Part shown: in pieces, positions 46,157 through 57,123 of the stretch
How the letters are laid out: every line of letters begins with the position of its first letter
Position numbering within the stretch: the stretch's first letter is position 1
Assembly: GCA_035771165.1 (NCBI GenBank)
Contig: JAWNZC010000105.1
Coordinates: 408,001-472,000 of the forward strand
Length of the DNA stretch: 64,000 bases
Direction of reading: 5' to 3'
Source: Paragorgia papillata
Lineage: Eukaryota; Cnidaria; Anthozoa; Scleralcyonacea; Coralliidae
Position numbers and translations under genes: made by a program
The notes under the pieces: model-generated
Told to the model about the DNA's origin: nothing
Seen by the model: only the letters and a program-made list of their open reading frames with translations
Database searches by the model: none

Positions 46157-46861
46157 TCAAACCAAGTTAAATTTAACAAAATCAGCCATTTGACGAATTC
46201 GTATTATTTTACCATCTAAATTACGAATTAAAACTTTCCCATCTGTAGACCAAACTGATTTGATTCGACTGTTATGTTCACGAGCGTAGTTGAACAATTT
46301 AACGTTAAACTTAGTCAAATCTTCATTAATATAGAACCGTGTACCTTTTAAATGCTTGCGTTGTCTGCATATTGCTGCCTTTGTACCATACGATTTGAAT
46401 TTTATTATTACCGGTCTTATCCCATTTGAAGTTTTTGGACCAAGGCGATGTGCACGATCGATATCTTTCTCGTCTATACCGACGTCCAACTTTTCTTTAA
46501 CGAAGTGGACTATTTCATCAACGCAATTCTCGCCTTCGCTTTCATCCAAACCTATGAACCTCAGATTGTATTTTCTAGAGTATTGTTCATTTTCATTCGC
46601 TTGTACTTGTACTTTTGTTAGTTCAGCTTCCAAGGATTCAATTCTCTTTAAAACAGGAAGTGTAGCTTGTTGAACGGCATCTACGATGAGAGTAGTCACT
46701 GCTTTAGAGAGAATTTCTTTGAAGTCATTTGATCTAAAGAAATGGTGTAACTCGCTCTGTATCGCTTCTCTCATGTCCGCTCGAAGCTCGGCAGATTGGG
46801 ATGCTGCTTGTCTAGGTTCTGGCATACTGGTATACTTCATAGACAATATATTATTTAGCAT
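46157..46861 (-). CDS. LINE ORF1, L1-type RNA-binding protein
   Basis: 234 residues, open. A helical coiled coil (LPVLKRIESLEAELTKVQ) leads into YSRKYNLRFIGLDES, the start of an RRM like that of L1 ORF1 (Transposase_22), then DRAHRLGPK and a C-terminal domain (RFYINEDLT). L1 ORF1 proteins trimerise and chaperone element RNA. The start is the first Met of the frame; 46861 lies about 115 bp inside the LINE. Confidence 0.8.
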   Translation of the reverse strand: MLNNILSMKYTSMPEPRQAASQSAELRADMREAIQSELHHFFRSNDFKEILSKAVTTLIVDAVQQATLPVLKRIESLEAELTKVQVQANENEQYSRKYNLRFIGLDESEGENCVDEIVHFVKEKLDVGIDEKDIDRAHRLGPKTSNGIRPVIIKFKSYGTKAAICRQRKHLKGTRFYINEDLTKFNVKLFNYAREHNSRIKSVWSTDGKVLIRNLDGKIIRIRQMADFVKFNLV

Positions 46862-47295
46862 GCACCTTCTAGACCATAAAGAACAATCACATGCTTAGAG
46901 AAATATCCTTTCACAAAGTATAGAGTCAAATTGTCGGAGCTCAACAAAACACGTCTCCACTCCTTGAACTAACTTCACTAGTTTATCTGGGAGATCCCTC
47001 ATTAGTAGTTTCTTGTCCAAACCCATCAAGCATGTGAAGTCGTGTATCCCATTTCCTTTTCCATCTACATTCTTTTTTCCCCATACATTAAATGAAATGC
47101 CGCATTCCTGGATTGACTTGACAAGGTCTGATTGATGCTTGCTCGTCCTATCCGTTGGTGCTTTATTGACATTCTGTTTACTGTCCCATTCTGGAGCCTC
47201 GTTGACTAAACGTTTTGTCAAGATGTCTACATATTTTGATAAAATTAAAAATAGACAAATTTAGTTTACAATGATTGATTGATATGTATATTTTT

Positions 47296-47483
47296 AACAA
47301 ATAGATTCCATTTTGCCGTTGTCTGTTCAGTTATAGATGCACAGATGACGTCACAACGTGGTAAGAACAAAAAAGTGGCCCACGAGACGCAGTCGAGTGG
47401 GTCACTGATGTTCTTACCACGTTGTGACGTCCTCTGTGCATCTATAACTGAACAGACAACAAAAAAATGGAATCTATTTGTTT
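47296..47483. repeat. Fold-back repeat with about 75-bp arms
   Basis: Left arm from AACAAATAGATTCCATTTT through GTCTGTTCAGTTATAG and ACGTGGTAAGAACA; the right arm is inverted and near-identical. The centre GGCCCACGAGACGCAGTCG can itself pair. Within an intron of the Y transposase-like gene. Confidence 0.8.
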
Positions 47484-47648
47484 TATACAATAAAAATTTA
47501 AAAGGTCTTTATCGAAACTCGTGCCGGATTTTGGCATGAAGAAGGAAAAAGGCAAGTCAGCTGACGTGATCTGACGTGACCATGTGTCTGTCCTCTAATA
47601 GATCATGGCCAACAACCAATGAAAACACGCATAGCAACTAGGGTATTG

Positions 47649-47679
<31 letters not shown>

Positions 47680-47807
47680 TATCATCTTTTATTATATGCT
47701 TAGGTTGATTTATTTAGAATAATGTGAAATGCTACTCTTGAGCAGACCCAGACAGGGTATATGTGAAGTCTTATTCACCCAGTCCAGTAGTTACTGTGAG
47801 TATAGCC

Positions 47808-48945
47808 TGCGTTGCGGCGCTTGGGGTTGGGGGGAGTGTAGCAACAAGCGAGCGACGAAGTCGCGAGCGAGTGGAGAGGGGGGAAGGTGGGGAAGAAAGG
47901 GGAAAGGGAGGAAACAAAGGGGAGGGAGAGGGAGCGCCTGCACGAAATACCCATATTTTTGGATTTCCGCGGCCGTCAGCGACCGCAAAATTCTGATTGG
48001 CTGACGAATCATTAGTATTCAAGGCTTTCCTTCGTAGGAAATGAATCATTGCAAAATGGCGATTTTAGAAGAATCGTGCGTTGATGATATTCTTTCCGAA
48101 GCGTTATCATTTAGCTGCTGGTTGGCAGGAAAAGACGATTTGCTGTCTTACCTACGGGGTTTGGCAAGAGCTTGATTTTTCAAACGCTTGTGCGAGCGCG
48201 TGATTACCAGTTGGCAGGAAAAGCAGCTATCATTGTGATCTCTCCTAGCTTGAATAGTATTATTAGGGACCAACTGGATGACATGGAAATCCAAGGTTAT
48301 TCTGCCGTTGATGCGTCGTTAATACCTCTGGAAGATATTCGTAAATGTTCATTCAAAATAATCTTTGCCACCGCAGAAATCGTGAGAAAGAAGCGGTTCA
48401 TGGAGATACTAAGAGATTCGAGTTGTCCTTCACCAGAACAATTACATCGCTGCTATTGTGGTCGGCAGCGTTTCTTATTTATCTTCCACAAGGCCTACAA
48501 ATTCCTTCGGACAGAGTTCCACTGCGTATTGGTAATAACTTATTAAAAGCCAATGGACTCGAATGCTTCTGCCAGAACCGAGTCTTGGCTCTCTTGTCTA
48601 CGCAATGGCTTGAATAAATTTTCAAATCAGTTCTTACTTCCAGTAAGTGCAGTCAGCTGGCAATCGCAGAACCTGCAATTATTGTTACCGGTTTTAGACA
48701 TGAATAATCATGAGCACCGCAGCGATATATTTCTACGGGAAAAGTGAAATCCAATCATGCGTTACGTCGTGCTCTGAGGAAACCCGCTAAACACTGATCG
48801 GTTGAATTTTGGCAATTTGATAATTGGATTACTAGGGGTGGAAATCCAAAAACATGGGTCTTTCGTGCAGGCGCTTCCTCCCTCTCCACTCCTTCTTCCC
48901 TCCCCCCTCCCAAACCCCAAGCGCCGCTACGCAGGCTACTGTTGA
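47808..48945 (+). mobile_element. Long-TIR DNA element carrying a RecQ-like helicase remnant
   Basis: Left arm (47812-47990: AGCCTGCGTTGCGGCGCTTG ... GCGCCTGCACGAAA ... TTTTTGGATTTCC) matches the inverted right arm (48838-48945) with a variable G-rich stretch between. Between the arms lies a helicase gene fragment. Nested in an intron of the Y transposase-like gene. No clear target duplication. Confidence 0.7.
48056..48797 (+). pseudogene. RecQ-family helicase fragment
   Basis: N-terminal residues AILEESCVDDILSE, then a Walker A LPTGFGKSLIFQ reached only through frame changes (near 48130-48180), motif Ia-like VISPSLNSIIRDQ and FATAEIVRKKRF. The middle and conserved C-lobes are missing, but a typical tail NHALRRALRKPAKH and stop occur at 48750-48797. 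RecQ helicases unwind DNA 3'-5'. Inside long TIRs it looks like the cargo or core gene of a transposon whose interior has been deleted. Confidence 0.7.
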
Positions 48946-49429
48946 GTAGCATTTTGCATTTTAGTCTTATTGACTTGTTTACAAGGAATGTACCAAGGGG
49001 TGAATCACAGAGGGACATGGTTCCCTCTGGGAATGCATCAGTGAGCTCCACATGTATCTAGAGAGATATGTTTAGGTCAAACATGACAGGCATGTAGGCC
49101 TATTTTATGTCAGTCTCAGTCCCCTGTACACAGTCTTGCATGTGGTATGACGTACTAATTAGGAAAGAGTGGGTAGGAGAATAAAACTAACATACATGTA
49201 TAATAGGCCACCATATCAGCCATGTTACTATTCGCTGGTCAATTACCCAAAGAAATCTCTCCAGTTATACAGAGTTCACTGACTGATATCGACATTCTGA
49301 GCACATATTTATTACCTGTGATGCGAAGCATTAAATGTAGTTCATCCAATACTACATTTTCAAGCTTAATTTTAAGCAATGGTTGATGTTGACATGAAAA
49401 TTGATTTTTCAGGGCACAATATTGGATTT

Positions 49430-49735
49430 AGATTTAGATTTATTAACTTTATTGCCTATAGCAACTGGTGGTGAAACAGAGCGAAATGCCCTAATTGAAC
49501 ATGACTACCATGATGTAAGTGTTGGTTTTGCGGGGGAGGAAAATCGGAGAACCCGGCGAAAAACCCTCGAAGCACAGGAGGGATCAACTACAACTCTACT
49601 CACATTAGTTTCCAGCTTGACAACGGGGTCATTCCCAAGCGGTCACCCATCCAAGTACTAACCCCATCTAATCGGGCTTAACTTTTGGTGAGAGGCAGCG
49701 TGCTAACAGCACACACCACCCGTGCTTCCCTAAAA
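49430..49735 (-). repeat. 5S rRNA-derived SINE
   Basis: The minus strand at about 49690-49610 reads TTAGTACTTGGATGGGTGAC, the internal promoter part of 5S rRNA, followed by a body with GAGGGTTTTTCGCCGGG and a 3' end of (TTTAGAT)-like repeats. A degenerate 5S head with an unrelated tail is the SINE3 plan. Confidence 0.75.
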
Positions 49736-52330
49736 TGTCCTTATGTGAGTGACAATCATGCTTTTCCTAGTAATCAGTACGACAAACAACATATAGATAA
49801 ATATTGCTGAATTAAACATTGACACACTGCATGTTGCACTTAGTCAAAATAATAAGAATAATAATACCTTAATGACTTACACTAAATACATGCATAATCT
49901 GAGGTGGCTCCTTTAAAACCAAGTATCAACAAAAGAAAAATACATGTAAATATAAATCACTGGTGGTAATTTGAATATCAAGTATCAGCAAATGTTTAGT
50001 GGGTTTTGTGAGTATTAAGTAAGGGTTAATCAATGGTCACTTATGTAATTTAAAAGATTTAACATTGCTTGGGATGTTGAATAAAATATTTAACAAAACA
50101 GTTGGATCAATAAATTCAGGGTGTAGTTCGTAATTCAGGGTAATTGGCATTATCAATGCATACATGTAAATGTTACCTTGTAATCGCCTCCAACAAATAA
50201 TTCAATGGCCACATCCTTATCCTTAATTTTCCCGGCACTTGCTAATTTATTTATGTCATCAAAGATCTTTGAGCAAGAAACTTTCAAGAGATCATAGTCT
50301 TCATGACCTTTGATAACAGCAACTGTATGATTACCGACATAAAGAAATTATACAAATAAATTTCTTTCTATAATAAAACTTAATTTTAACTTAATATTTG
50401 AAATTAAAAACTAAGATTTTACTGAAGACAGACAAAATGATAGAAAAATACCTTTTGATGACATTAGTGTCTTCAGCATTTAAGATTGAGAAACTGATAA
50501 CAAAATTAGTCAGTCTAGTGATCTTTGCACCATCACCACTGATTTTCACTTTGATGGTAGTATCTCTCAGTTTCTCATCAGCCTCCATCTAAAAATTGAA
50601 GGTTGCCAACTGGTTAAATGTTTTACCAGATTATTTAATACATTACCAACAAATATATATGTAATGTTGCATCCAGATCAACCGAGCTCATGTACACTTT
50701 TCCATGTGATGTGTCAAAAAAATATGAACATATAAATAAAGCACATCTGTGATTAAATTCTTGCTGAACAGACCAGTTAGTTTCTATCAATATAAACTTT
50801 AAAGCTGGGTCGAGTCTGGTTAAGCTGACTGTAGTCATTAACCGCCGGATGATTCAAATATACCATAGATTCCGGGGTATTATCCTCTGGAACTATATAC
50901 ATCACCAAGGACATTTATGGAGCCTGGATATATACATATAGAAGCGATTGTGTAAAGTAAATTAATAAAATTATGCATGGAGTACTATTTATATCTGAGC
51001 TTTCTCTTGGAGATGGGGGGGGGGGGGGAGGAGGTACTTGTGAAATTGGGAGTATATGCACAAGAAGTGTCATTAGTATGTTGCAACAAAGTGGATAGGT
51101 GTGGATTAGAACACCGTGTTTAGACACATGGGGTAACCTTCACAAGGGGGTTTATTTATTGAACTCTACAGGCCCATACCTACTGCGAGGCAAAATAAGT
51201 CATGCCCCCCCCCCTCTAAATTTGTTATAATATATTTTAGCAGTAATCTTACCGTCTTTTCAATCACAGTGCTTAATTCCTCATGTAAATTAAGAGCGGC
51301 CCAATTAGCTTCTCCAGGCGTTTTTTCATTGCAGAAAAGCTTGTTTAGGTCGTCTTTACATTGTTTCACAAGGTAAGACTTAGGAAGTTGCTCGCCTCCT
51401 GGGCAACAGGTTAATTCGTGGTATGTTGCTTCACCAATGCAAAACTTGTCCATGATTAACAAATACTGCTGGATTATCTGCTGCTGTTCACGTGGGAGAT
51501 CTTCGTATGACTTTCTTCCTTTTTCTCCAAATGAGAGAGAGAGTAAGGTTTTCCAGAATCATCAACCAGGTTAACACTGTCCAAATGCAACCCAAAGGAT
51601 TCACTGAACCATAATGCCTGTTCAATCCTTGTTTCCAAGGTCCTAACGTTCCGTTCTTGTTGGCGTTTTCCAACTTCGGAAATTATTTTCCCTTTGTCTT
51701 CAAATTTTCTTTGAGGGGAAAGTTTTTCGATAACATTGTACAAATATTCATTTTCATACTTCAATTTCTCTATGTCTATAGAGGCCTTATCAATCTGTGG
51801 TTGGATTTTGTTTACCAATGTCAACGTCTCCTTACACTTAAGGTCTAATAGACTATTCTGACTTATAATCAGGGCATTAGCCTTTTCTAGTCGTGAGACT
51901 TCGCTTTCCAAGTCGCTCACCGATGCAAGTGTAATTAGTTCCCTTTGTTGTACAGCAATACTCTTCACTTTCGTTAGCAAATCTTGTCGACGTCTTCCAG
52001 TTTTGCCGACCAATTGTCGTGTCGCTTTCAAACAAGCTACCCGTAAGCGTTCCTCGACTCTCGAACAGTCCTCTTGGATCTTTGTAGGATACCGTTCAGC
52101 AATAAATGCGTTCAGTATTTGTACATACGACCATTCAACCAATCCGGTTTGCTTGGTTTCGTACCAACTTTTGTTAATACTGGGCGCCATGTTTTGCTGG
52201 AGTTACGCATGAGCAGTATCGCGTGTCGCAAATTTCTGGCCATGTAGTAGGTTTTGTGAAGTTGTGAAGAAATTTGGCCAGTATTCATCTCAAGCAAGTT
52301 CCTTCCTGCTCACGGTAAGAACTATCAGTT

Positions 52331-52673
52331 TTATAGTCCGTTTCAGCTTGCTTTTGAAATCCGATACGTATAATTGAAATGAACATTAAGAACTTACGTT
52401 GCAATGTTCCGAACTACGTTGCGAGGTAGATACAAATTTAAGTCGGCAATTTGTTTCTGTTTAACCAAGTATCTATTATTATATTCTATACAACAAATAA
52501 TCTTCTTCTCCGTGATTTTACCAAAGGAATTCCATTCAAAGCTTATCAAATTCGAACTTCACGACGAACTTCACAACGAACTTAACGAACTTCGCGAACT
52601 TCCGTACGAAGGTCCCAACCTTCCAACGAATGTTGACAAACGAATTTCAAAAGCAAGCTGAAACTGACTATAA
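52331..52673. mobile_element. MITE with 32-bp TIRs inside the hAT
   Basis: TTATAGTCCGTTTCAGCTTG on the left and the inverted TTATAGTCAGTTTCAGCTTG on the right; the interior has a CGAACTT short tandem repeat (52550-52610). No coding sequence; probable TA target. Confidence 0.7.
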
Positions 52674-53147
52674 TGTTTTACTTTGCTTGCAGAAGTAAAT
52701 AAGTAACGTGTTCACCAAAGCCAGGAATATTTTAGACTTTTTAGTGGCTTGTCTCGAAGAAATGAATGGGCTTTGTAGATCAAAAATCTCAAATATATAT
52801 TAACAATTTTAAGATGAGTCAAACAGAGTAATTTTTACAAAAATAAACGACAAAAATAATTCAAAATGTTATAAAACGGGTTTCGGAAAATGACATATGA
52901 TAAAATGTTTAGCAAAAGTTTTTTTATCGTTTGTTTTAAATTTTCAGACAATATTACTTATCACACCTCACACCTGCCAGCAACTCACACAACAATGTTG
53001 AATCTTTTTAAATACTCGATATAAAAACTTTTTTTCTAGACGTTTCTTTTCGTTTGAGCACGTTTTCCGTTCAATCAATACAAACAATATAAACAGCCAA
53101 TACAAACAGCCTCACGACATGACCATCTCATCATTTATCTTCTCTGA

Positions 53148-55134
53148 TTCAGCTGCTGGGTCTGCAACTGGAAAAAAGGTGTAGAATGACTCACCGAGCA
53201 TGAGCAAAATGACAAACATAAGAGCACCATGAAACGAGCAAGAGGAAACCAGCCCACAGTTGAGTGTCAGATAGATGATCGTGTCAAAGAGCTGCAACGT
53301 CTAAGACGGCAAGGCCTTATAGCCCATTTAAACACCTTGAAAACGCTTCTTCGACAGGGCGTTGCGATACGAGGACATACCGACGAAGATTCGAACATTT
53401 TTCAGTTCAACAAAGACAAGGCTATCGACAATGGAGGACTAAATCTTCTCTTGAAAGAAAACCAGTATATGTCTCATGACATTTTAGCCGAGCAAGAAGA
53501 AAAGTTGGCGCTCAGTGCAAGAAAGAATTTAATAAATGACGTGAATACGAGTAGTTGTTATGCAATCATTTGTGACGAGTCAAGCGGCATTTCTAAAACT
53601 GAACAGTTATCTTTTTCTGTTCGCCACTGCAGCGAAACCTACGAGATTTCGGAAGATTTTGTTGGCATTATGCCTTGTGATGAAGGACTAACATCTGAAG
53701 CTTTGTTGAAGTACGTGAAGGATATTCTGATCCGGTGCAATATGGTCCCCCAAAAGATGGTTGGTATGGCTTTCGATGGAGCATCGGCCATGAAACCGTT
53801 AGCAATTTTGCTAAAGGAAGAAGTCTGCAAACACGCACTTTACATTCATTGCTTTGCTCACTGCAACGAACTGGTCTTCAAAGATGCAACATCAGTATCA
53901 CCAATGGTTGCCGACACCCAAGATTTCTGCGAAAACATTTATGCTCTTGCCGGTGTCAGCCCAAAGAGAGTTTTGCTCTTGTCCAGAAAGAACTGTCAGA
54001 GCTCTGAAAGTACCCAGAGTCATTTAAAGCTGCGGCATCTTTCTAGAACACGGTGGGCCACAAGAGGAGCTGCTGCAGATGTTATTCTAAGGAAAAATCC
54101 CGAGCTCCAGGAGACTTTGAAGACCTTGTCTACTGATGCAAGTGTCACTCCAGAATGCTGAGCAAAATCAAGAAGGCTGCTACGAAAACTTAAGTCTTTT
54201 CCTGAGATGTTCAAGCTGGTTGCAATGAATGAACTTGCTTACCTATTGGAAAATAACTCAAAGCATTTGCAAAGTGCATCCGTGACTGCGGAACAAGCTA
54301 CAGCGAGCATTGACAAGCACTACATCCACCTACCGGAACTCTGGTCCGTTGTAGAATTCGAGCGTTTATTTGCCAAAGCAGAGAAAATAACAGGAGTGGA
54401 GCGTGATGAATGCGGCGTCCAAAAACAACAGCAACATGATGATGAACCGATTCTGCCAAAGAGAACGAGAACCACTCCTGCCTATATGGCAGACTACGTA
54501 GTCCATTCCAGCGCACCAATTGCACCAGTTACCCTGAGTGAGAAACAAGAGCTATTGCGCATGTTTTATGAAGTTTTAGATGCTATCAAAGAAGACTCGT
54601 TTCGATCAAGATGACCTCAAAGTTTTAAAAGCAATAGAAAGCTGTCTTTTAACTGCTGCAAATCAGAAATACTCCAGATCCAATAAGGCTGACGACTTTA
54701 TTACAAAGTTAAGTGATCTTTCAGAAGTAATCGACCTACAAGAGCTAAGGAATGAGTTTGAAGAGCTTCCTGTTCACATTAAGCTCCACAACAGGGAATC
54801 TGCAATTCCTATCAAGAAAGTTACCAAGGTTTCCACCATTTGTGATGTTTTGAACAAGAAACATAGTTCAAAGGAATGCCTACCAGAAGTCCACAGTTTG
54901 TTATGCCTTTACAATTCCGTGCCACTAGGGTCAGCAACCGCCGAGAGAAGTTTCAGTGCCATGAGAGGGGTTAAATCATGGTTACGGTCAACGATGTCCG
55001 GAAATAGCTTAAACAACAGAATGTTCAGTACCATCCAAAAGCACCGCATTGACGAAGTGCCTACTCATGAAGTTGCTAAAGAATTTGTTCAAGTTAATGA
55101 GCAACGGCGCAAGTACTTTGGAAGGTTTGAATGA
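53148..55134 (+). pseudogene. hAT transposase
   Basis: The TTF-type zinc finger end (NWKKGVE then LTEHEQNDKHKS) is followed by LKTLLRQGVAIRGHTDE, CYAIICDESSGIS (first catalytic D), MAFDGASAM (second), HCFAHCNELV and, near the end, SATAERSFSAMRGVKSWLRS in the C-terminal dimerisation domain that holds the catalytic E. Family: hAT transposases of the ZMYM1/DUF4371 type. Breaks: TGA at 53187-53189 and 54159-54161, frameshift near 54590. Lies at the right end of the hAT whose ends are 39645 and 55413. Confidence 0.9.
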
Positions 55135-55485
55135 AGGGGGAATGAAAAAAACTTTTGACGATTTCTCATTTTATTGAAGATGTTATGTTTTCTCAAACGT
55201 AAATAGGAATGTAACATCAATATGTACAATTAAGTCGTTGAATTAACTTTTTTCAAACACACTGTAAATTATTTGATAATGCATTTGGGTTATTTTACGT
55301 TATACAGCAAAATTAGTGAACGTTAATTAACCACGTGCAAAAATTAATTCTGAGAAAAAGTGCCCTTTTTAGATAGCTGCCCCCGCCGTCTCAAGTAGCT
55401 TCCGGCGCCCCTGTAACTTCCTATATTTTCTATTTTGTGTTAATAATGCAAAACCATCATCGTTAGGCTGTAGCGTTTCATATCA

Positions 55486-55633
55486 GTACACTTTACCATA
55501 GGTATACGATTATTTTTCATACACTTTACCACAGCGGTGTTTATAAATTAAATTAAGTGTCCTATTATTATACACTGTTTGTGGTAAAGTGTGGTAAAGT
55601 GTATGAAAAATTACGATTTTGCCATGGTAAAGT
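55486..55633. promoter_or_regulatory. Inverted cluster of iteron-like repeats
   Basis: Five copies of TGGTAAAGTGTA or close variants: two inverted on the left (55490-55502, 55520-55534) and three direct on the right (about 55573, 55584, 55621). Together they form a roughly 50-bp inverted repeat with TTTTTCATACACTTTACC arms. Without the hAT insertion, the cluster would lie under 100 bp past the stop of the Rep-like gene (38265-39615). This is the layout of a Rep-binding origin or hairpin terminus. Confidence 0.55.
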
Positions 55634-56019
55634 GAGTTAATATGACATAATTCGATTTAACAAAGCTTCTTTAACCGTAAATGTTTAATAAAATGTATTT
55701 GTTAGCAGCATATAGACTGATATAAATTGACGGGTCAAGTTAACTGGATATGATATACGACACTATCGTTATTAAACACGGCAGAGTTGCATGGCAACTT
55801 GAAAACAATTATTTTATTCCTTCAAACTCACATACAGTCTTTGAGATTCGGATTATTTGTTATCACGAATTCTTAAATTGTAGTTTACATTAAATACAAA
55901 TTATTATGACCATGTATAACATTTCAAGCGAAATAGTTGAATTGTTGTTTTGCACAAGATGTGTTGATAATATTGATACGGTTTAATTAGTGTAAGTGAG
56001 TTCAGTATTTTGTTCATCG

Positions 56020-56950
56020 ACCCTTAGTTTTCACAATATGCTTTAGTCTTTTAGGCATACTGGATATTGTCTTATCAATGTACTCTTTAGACGTTGACCA
56101 AATATTGTATTTAACTGCACTGCAGAACTCATCCCATGTCTGATGTTATTCTTTCTCACTTGGGCTTCAATGCGCTTTCACCTTTCACCTTTCACTTTTC
56201 CAGCAATTTCGAACAAATTTGGAAAATGTCGTGTTATAAATTGCGCGAAAACTTTTCCGTTCATCTTTTCGTATGGCTCGGCTAAAATTACTCCTTTCCC
56301 ATATGATATGGCGACAATGAGATGGAATCGTTTGCCTCCAGCCAGATTTTTACTCCCTTTGGTCGTTACAACGAGGCCCTCGCTTCTTTTTCACCAAACT
56401 CTGTTCTTTGGTTTCATCGCATCACTCATCGGGTTTCCTTTGTAGATGAAGGATACTCCGTCCAAATAAAATGCCACGTCTTTCATCCAATAATCGGCAT
56501 TTTGTGCACACATTGCCCTTGCAAATGTACGTCGTTGCTTTAGATCCTTGCAGTAAGGATCCCCTTTCTACGACTTTGTTGAAATTGGAATCCCAGTTTC
56601 CGAATTTGTCTTAAAAAGGTCCTGTAATGGGCTGTATCAAGACTGATTCCACTTGTCTTCACAACGTCCATAACAGTAAAATTTGGATTGTGTTGGCGGA
56701 TTTTCGCAATAGCTCTTTTAAGTTTCCGTTTATCACGCGCTGTCAAAAGACGAGGTCTGCCAAATTTTTTCTCCAGCTGCTTTCTTTCCTTTTTTTTCGT
56801 TTCAATTTCTTCTGCATGTATAAGTCGACAAACACTTGTTCTCGACATTTCCGTCTTGTAGGCAATCTTTGCTAGAGAGTATCCCCCTTCCTGCGCCAAG
56901 AAAAGTGCGTGTGCGCATTGCAAGGCCGTAAGTCGTCCTTTGAACACCAT
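56020..56950 (-). pseudogene. Tc1/mariner transposase (relic 2)
   Basis: Open N-terminal part (56950-56540) with a helix-turn-helix DNA-binding region (GYSLAKIAYKTEMSRTSVCR), a GRPRLLTARDKRKL linker and second HTH. The catalytic region continues in broken frames (YWMKDVAFYLDGVSF) and the C-terminus (NIWSTSKEYIDKTISSMPKR) is readable to about 56020. Part of the DDE core is lost. Flanking TIRs were not identified. Confidence 0.8.
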
Positions 56951-57123
56951 TTTTGAAATAACTCATTGTGACGTCACTTTAATTTATTCAATATAATCAA
57001 TTTTGATAATTTTAAAGAGGAATGCTGCCACTTTATTTGTAATCGCAGTTTCGTAACATTATCGCATACATTTAGGTACATTTTAAATGTTAAACGTTAA
57101 TGCAACGAGACCACCATTTTCAG

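Larger units (their letters stand above)
42073..46977 (-). mobile_element. Near full-length CR1/L2-like LINE inserted in element Y
   Basis: The target duplication CTAGTTTAT stands at 42064-42072 and 46978-46986, within exon 6 of the Y transposase-like gene. The 3' end is an (AAATA)n-type tail. ORF1 (46861-46157) and ORF2 (45833-42274) are both recognisable. ORF2 is broken by frameshifts and a MITE (45284-45444). Length is about 4.9 kb. Confidence 0.88.
41016..52190 (-). pseudogene. Element Y transposase-like gene, interrupted and mutated
   Basis: Exons by similarity to X: 52190 to about 51252 (coiled coil; frameshift in a (CT)n run near 51535), 50588-50450 (ISGDGAKITR), 50337-50180 (NHTVAVIKGHEDYD), a relic near 49915-49864 (GATSDYACI then TAG where X has Trp), 49425-49318 ([13 protein letters not shown]), 47227 to 46978 joined after the LINE to 42072-42010 (KLDGII..VIKIWK), about 41900-41780, 41640-41490 (TGA at 41624-41626 for a Trp; PYMHCLVYHVP), and 41390-41016 (GVEKNNDD, SAP-like end). 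Same D/D/E positions as X. Several stops and a LINE in exon 6 make it dead. Confidence 0.75.
39925..52244. mobile_element. Element Y: second chromodomain/DDE-like transposon, decayed
   Basis: TIRs CATGGCCAGAAATTCGCGAC (39925) and, inverted, CATGGCCAGAAATTTGCGAC (ending 52244) match element X. Gene order is the same: chromodomain gene left and rightwards, multi-exon DDE-like gene right and leftwards, convergent with about 130 bp between stops. It is enlarged by a LINE, a RecQ-bearing element, a fold-back repeat and a 5S SINE. The flanks AT and TA do not form a clean duplication. Confidence 0.8.
39645..55413 (+). mobile_element. hAT transposon, interrupted by element Y
   Basis: Left end CTGGGGCGCCGGAGCCACG and right end (inverted) CAGGGGCGCCGGAAGCTAC both continue to GGGGGCAGCT. 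The 8-bp duplication TAACTTCC stands at 39637-39644 and 55414-55421. Removing Y (39925-52244) leaves about 3.4 kb, a normal hAT size, with one transposase pseudogene near the right end. The insertion split the Rep pseudogene's downstream region from its stop codon. Confidence 0.85.

Noticed and set aside
47729..48004. Overlapping Gly/Arg- and Pro/Ser-rich frames
   Set aside because: Low-complexity translation of the G-rich arm of the long-TIR element.
52550..52610. Regulatory repeat (CGAACTT)n
   Set aside because: It is internal to a TIR-bounded MITE and needs no separate explanation.
54298..54548. Minus-strand frames within the hAT transposase
   Set aside because: Antisense shadows of a clearly conserved plus-strand coding region.
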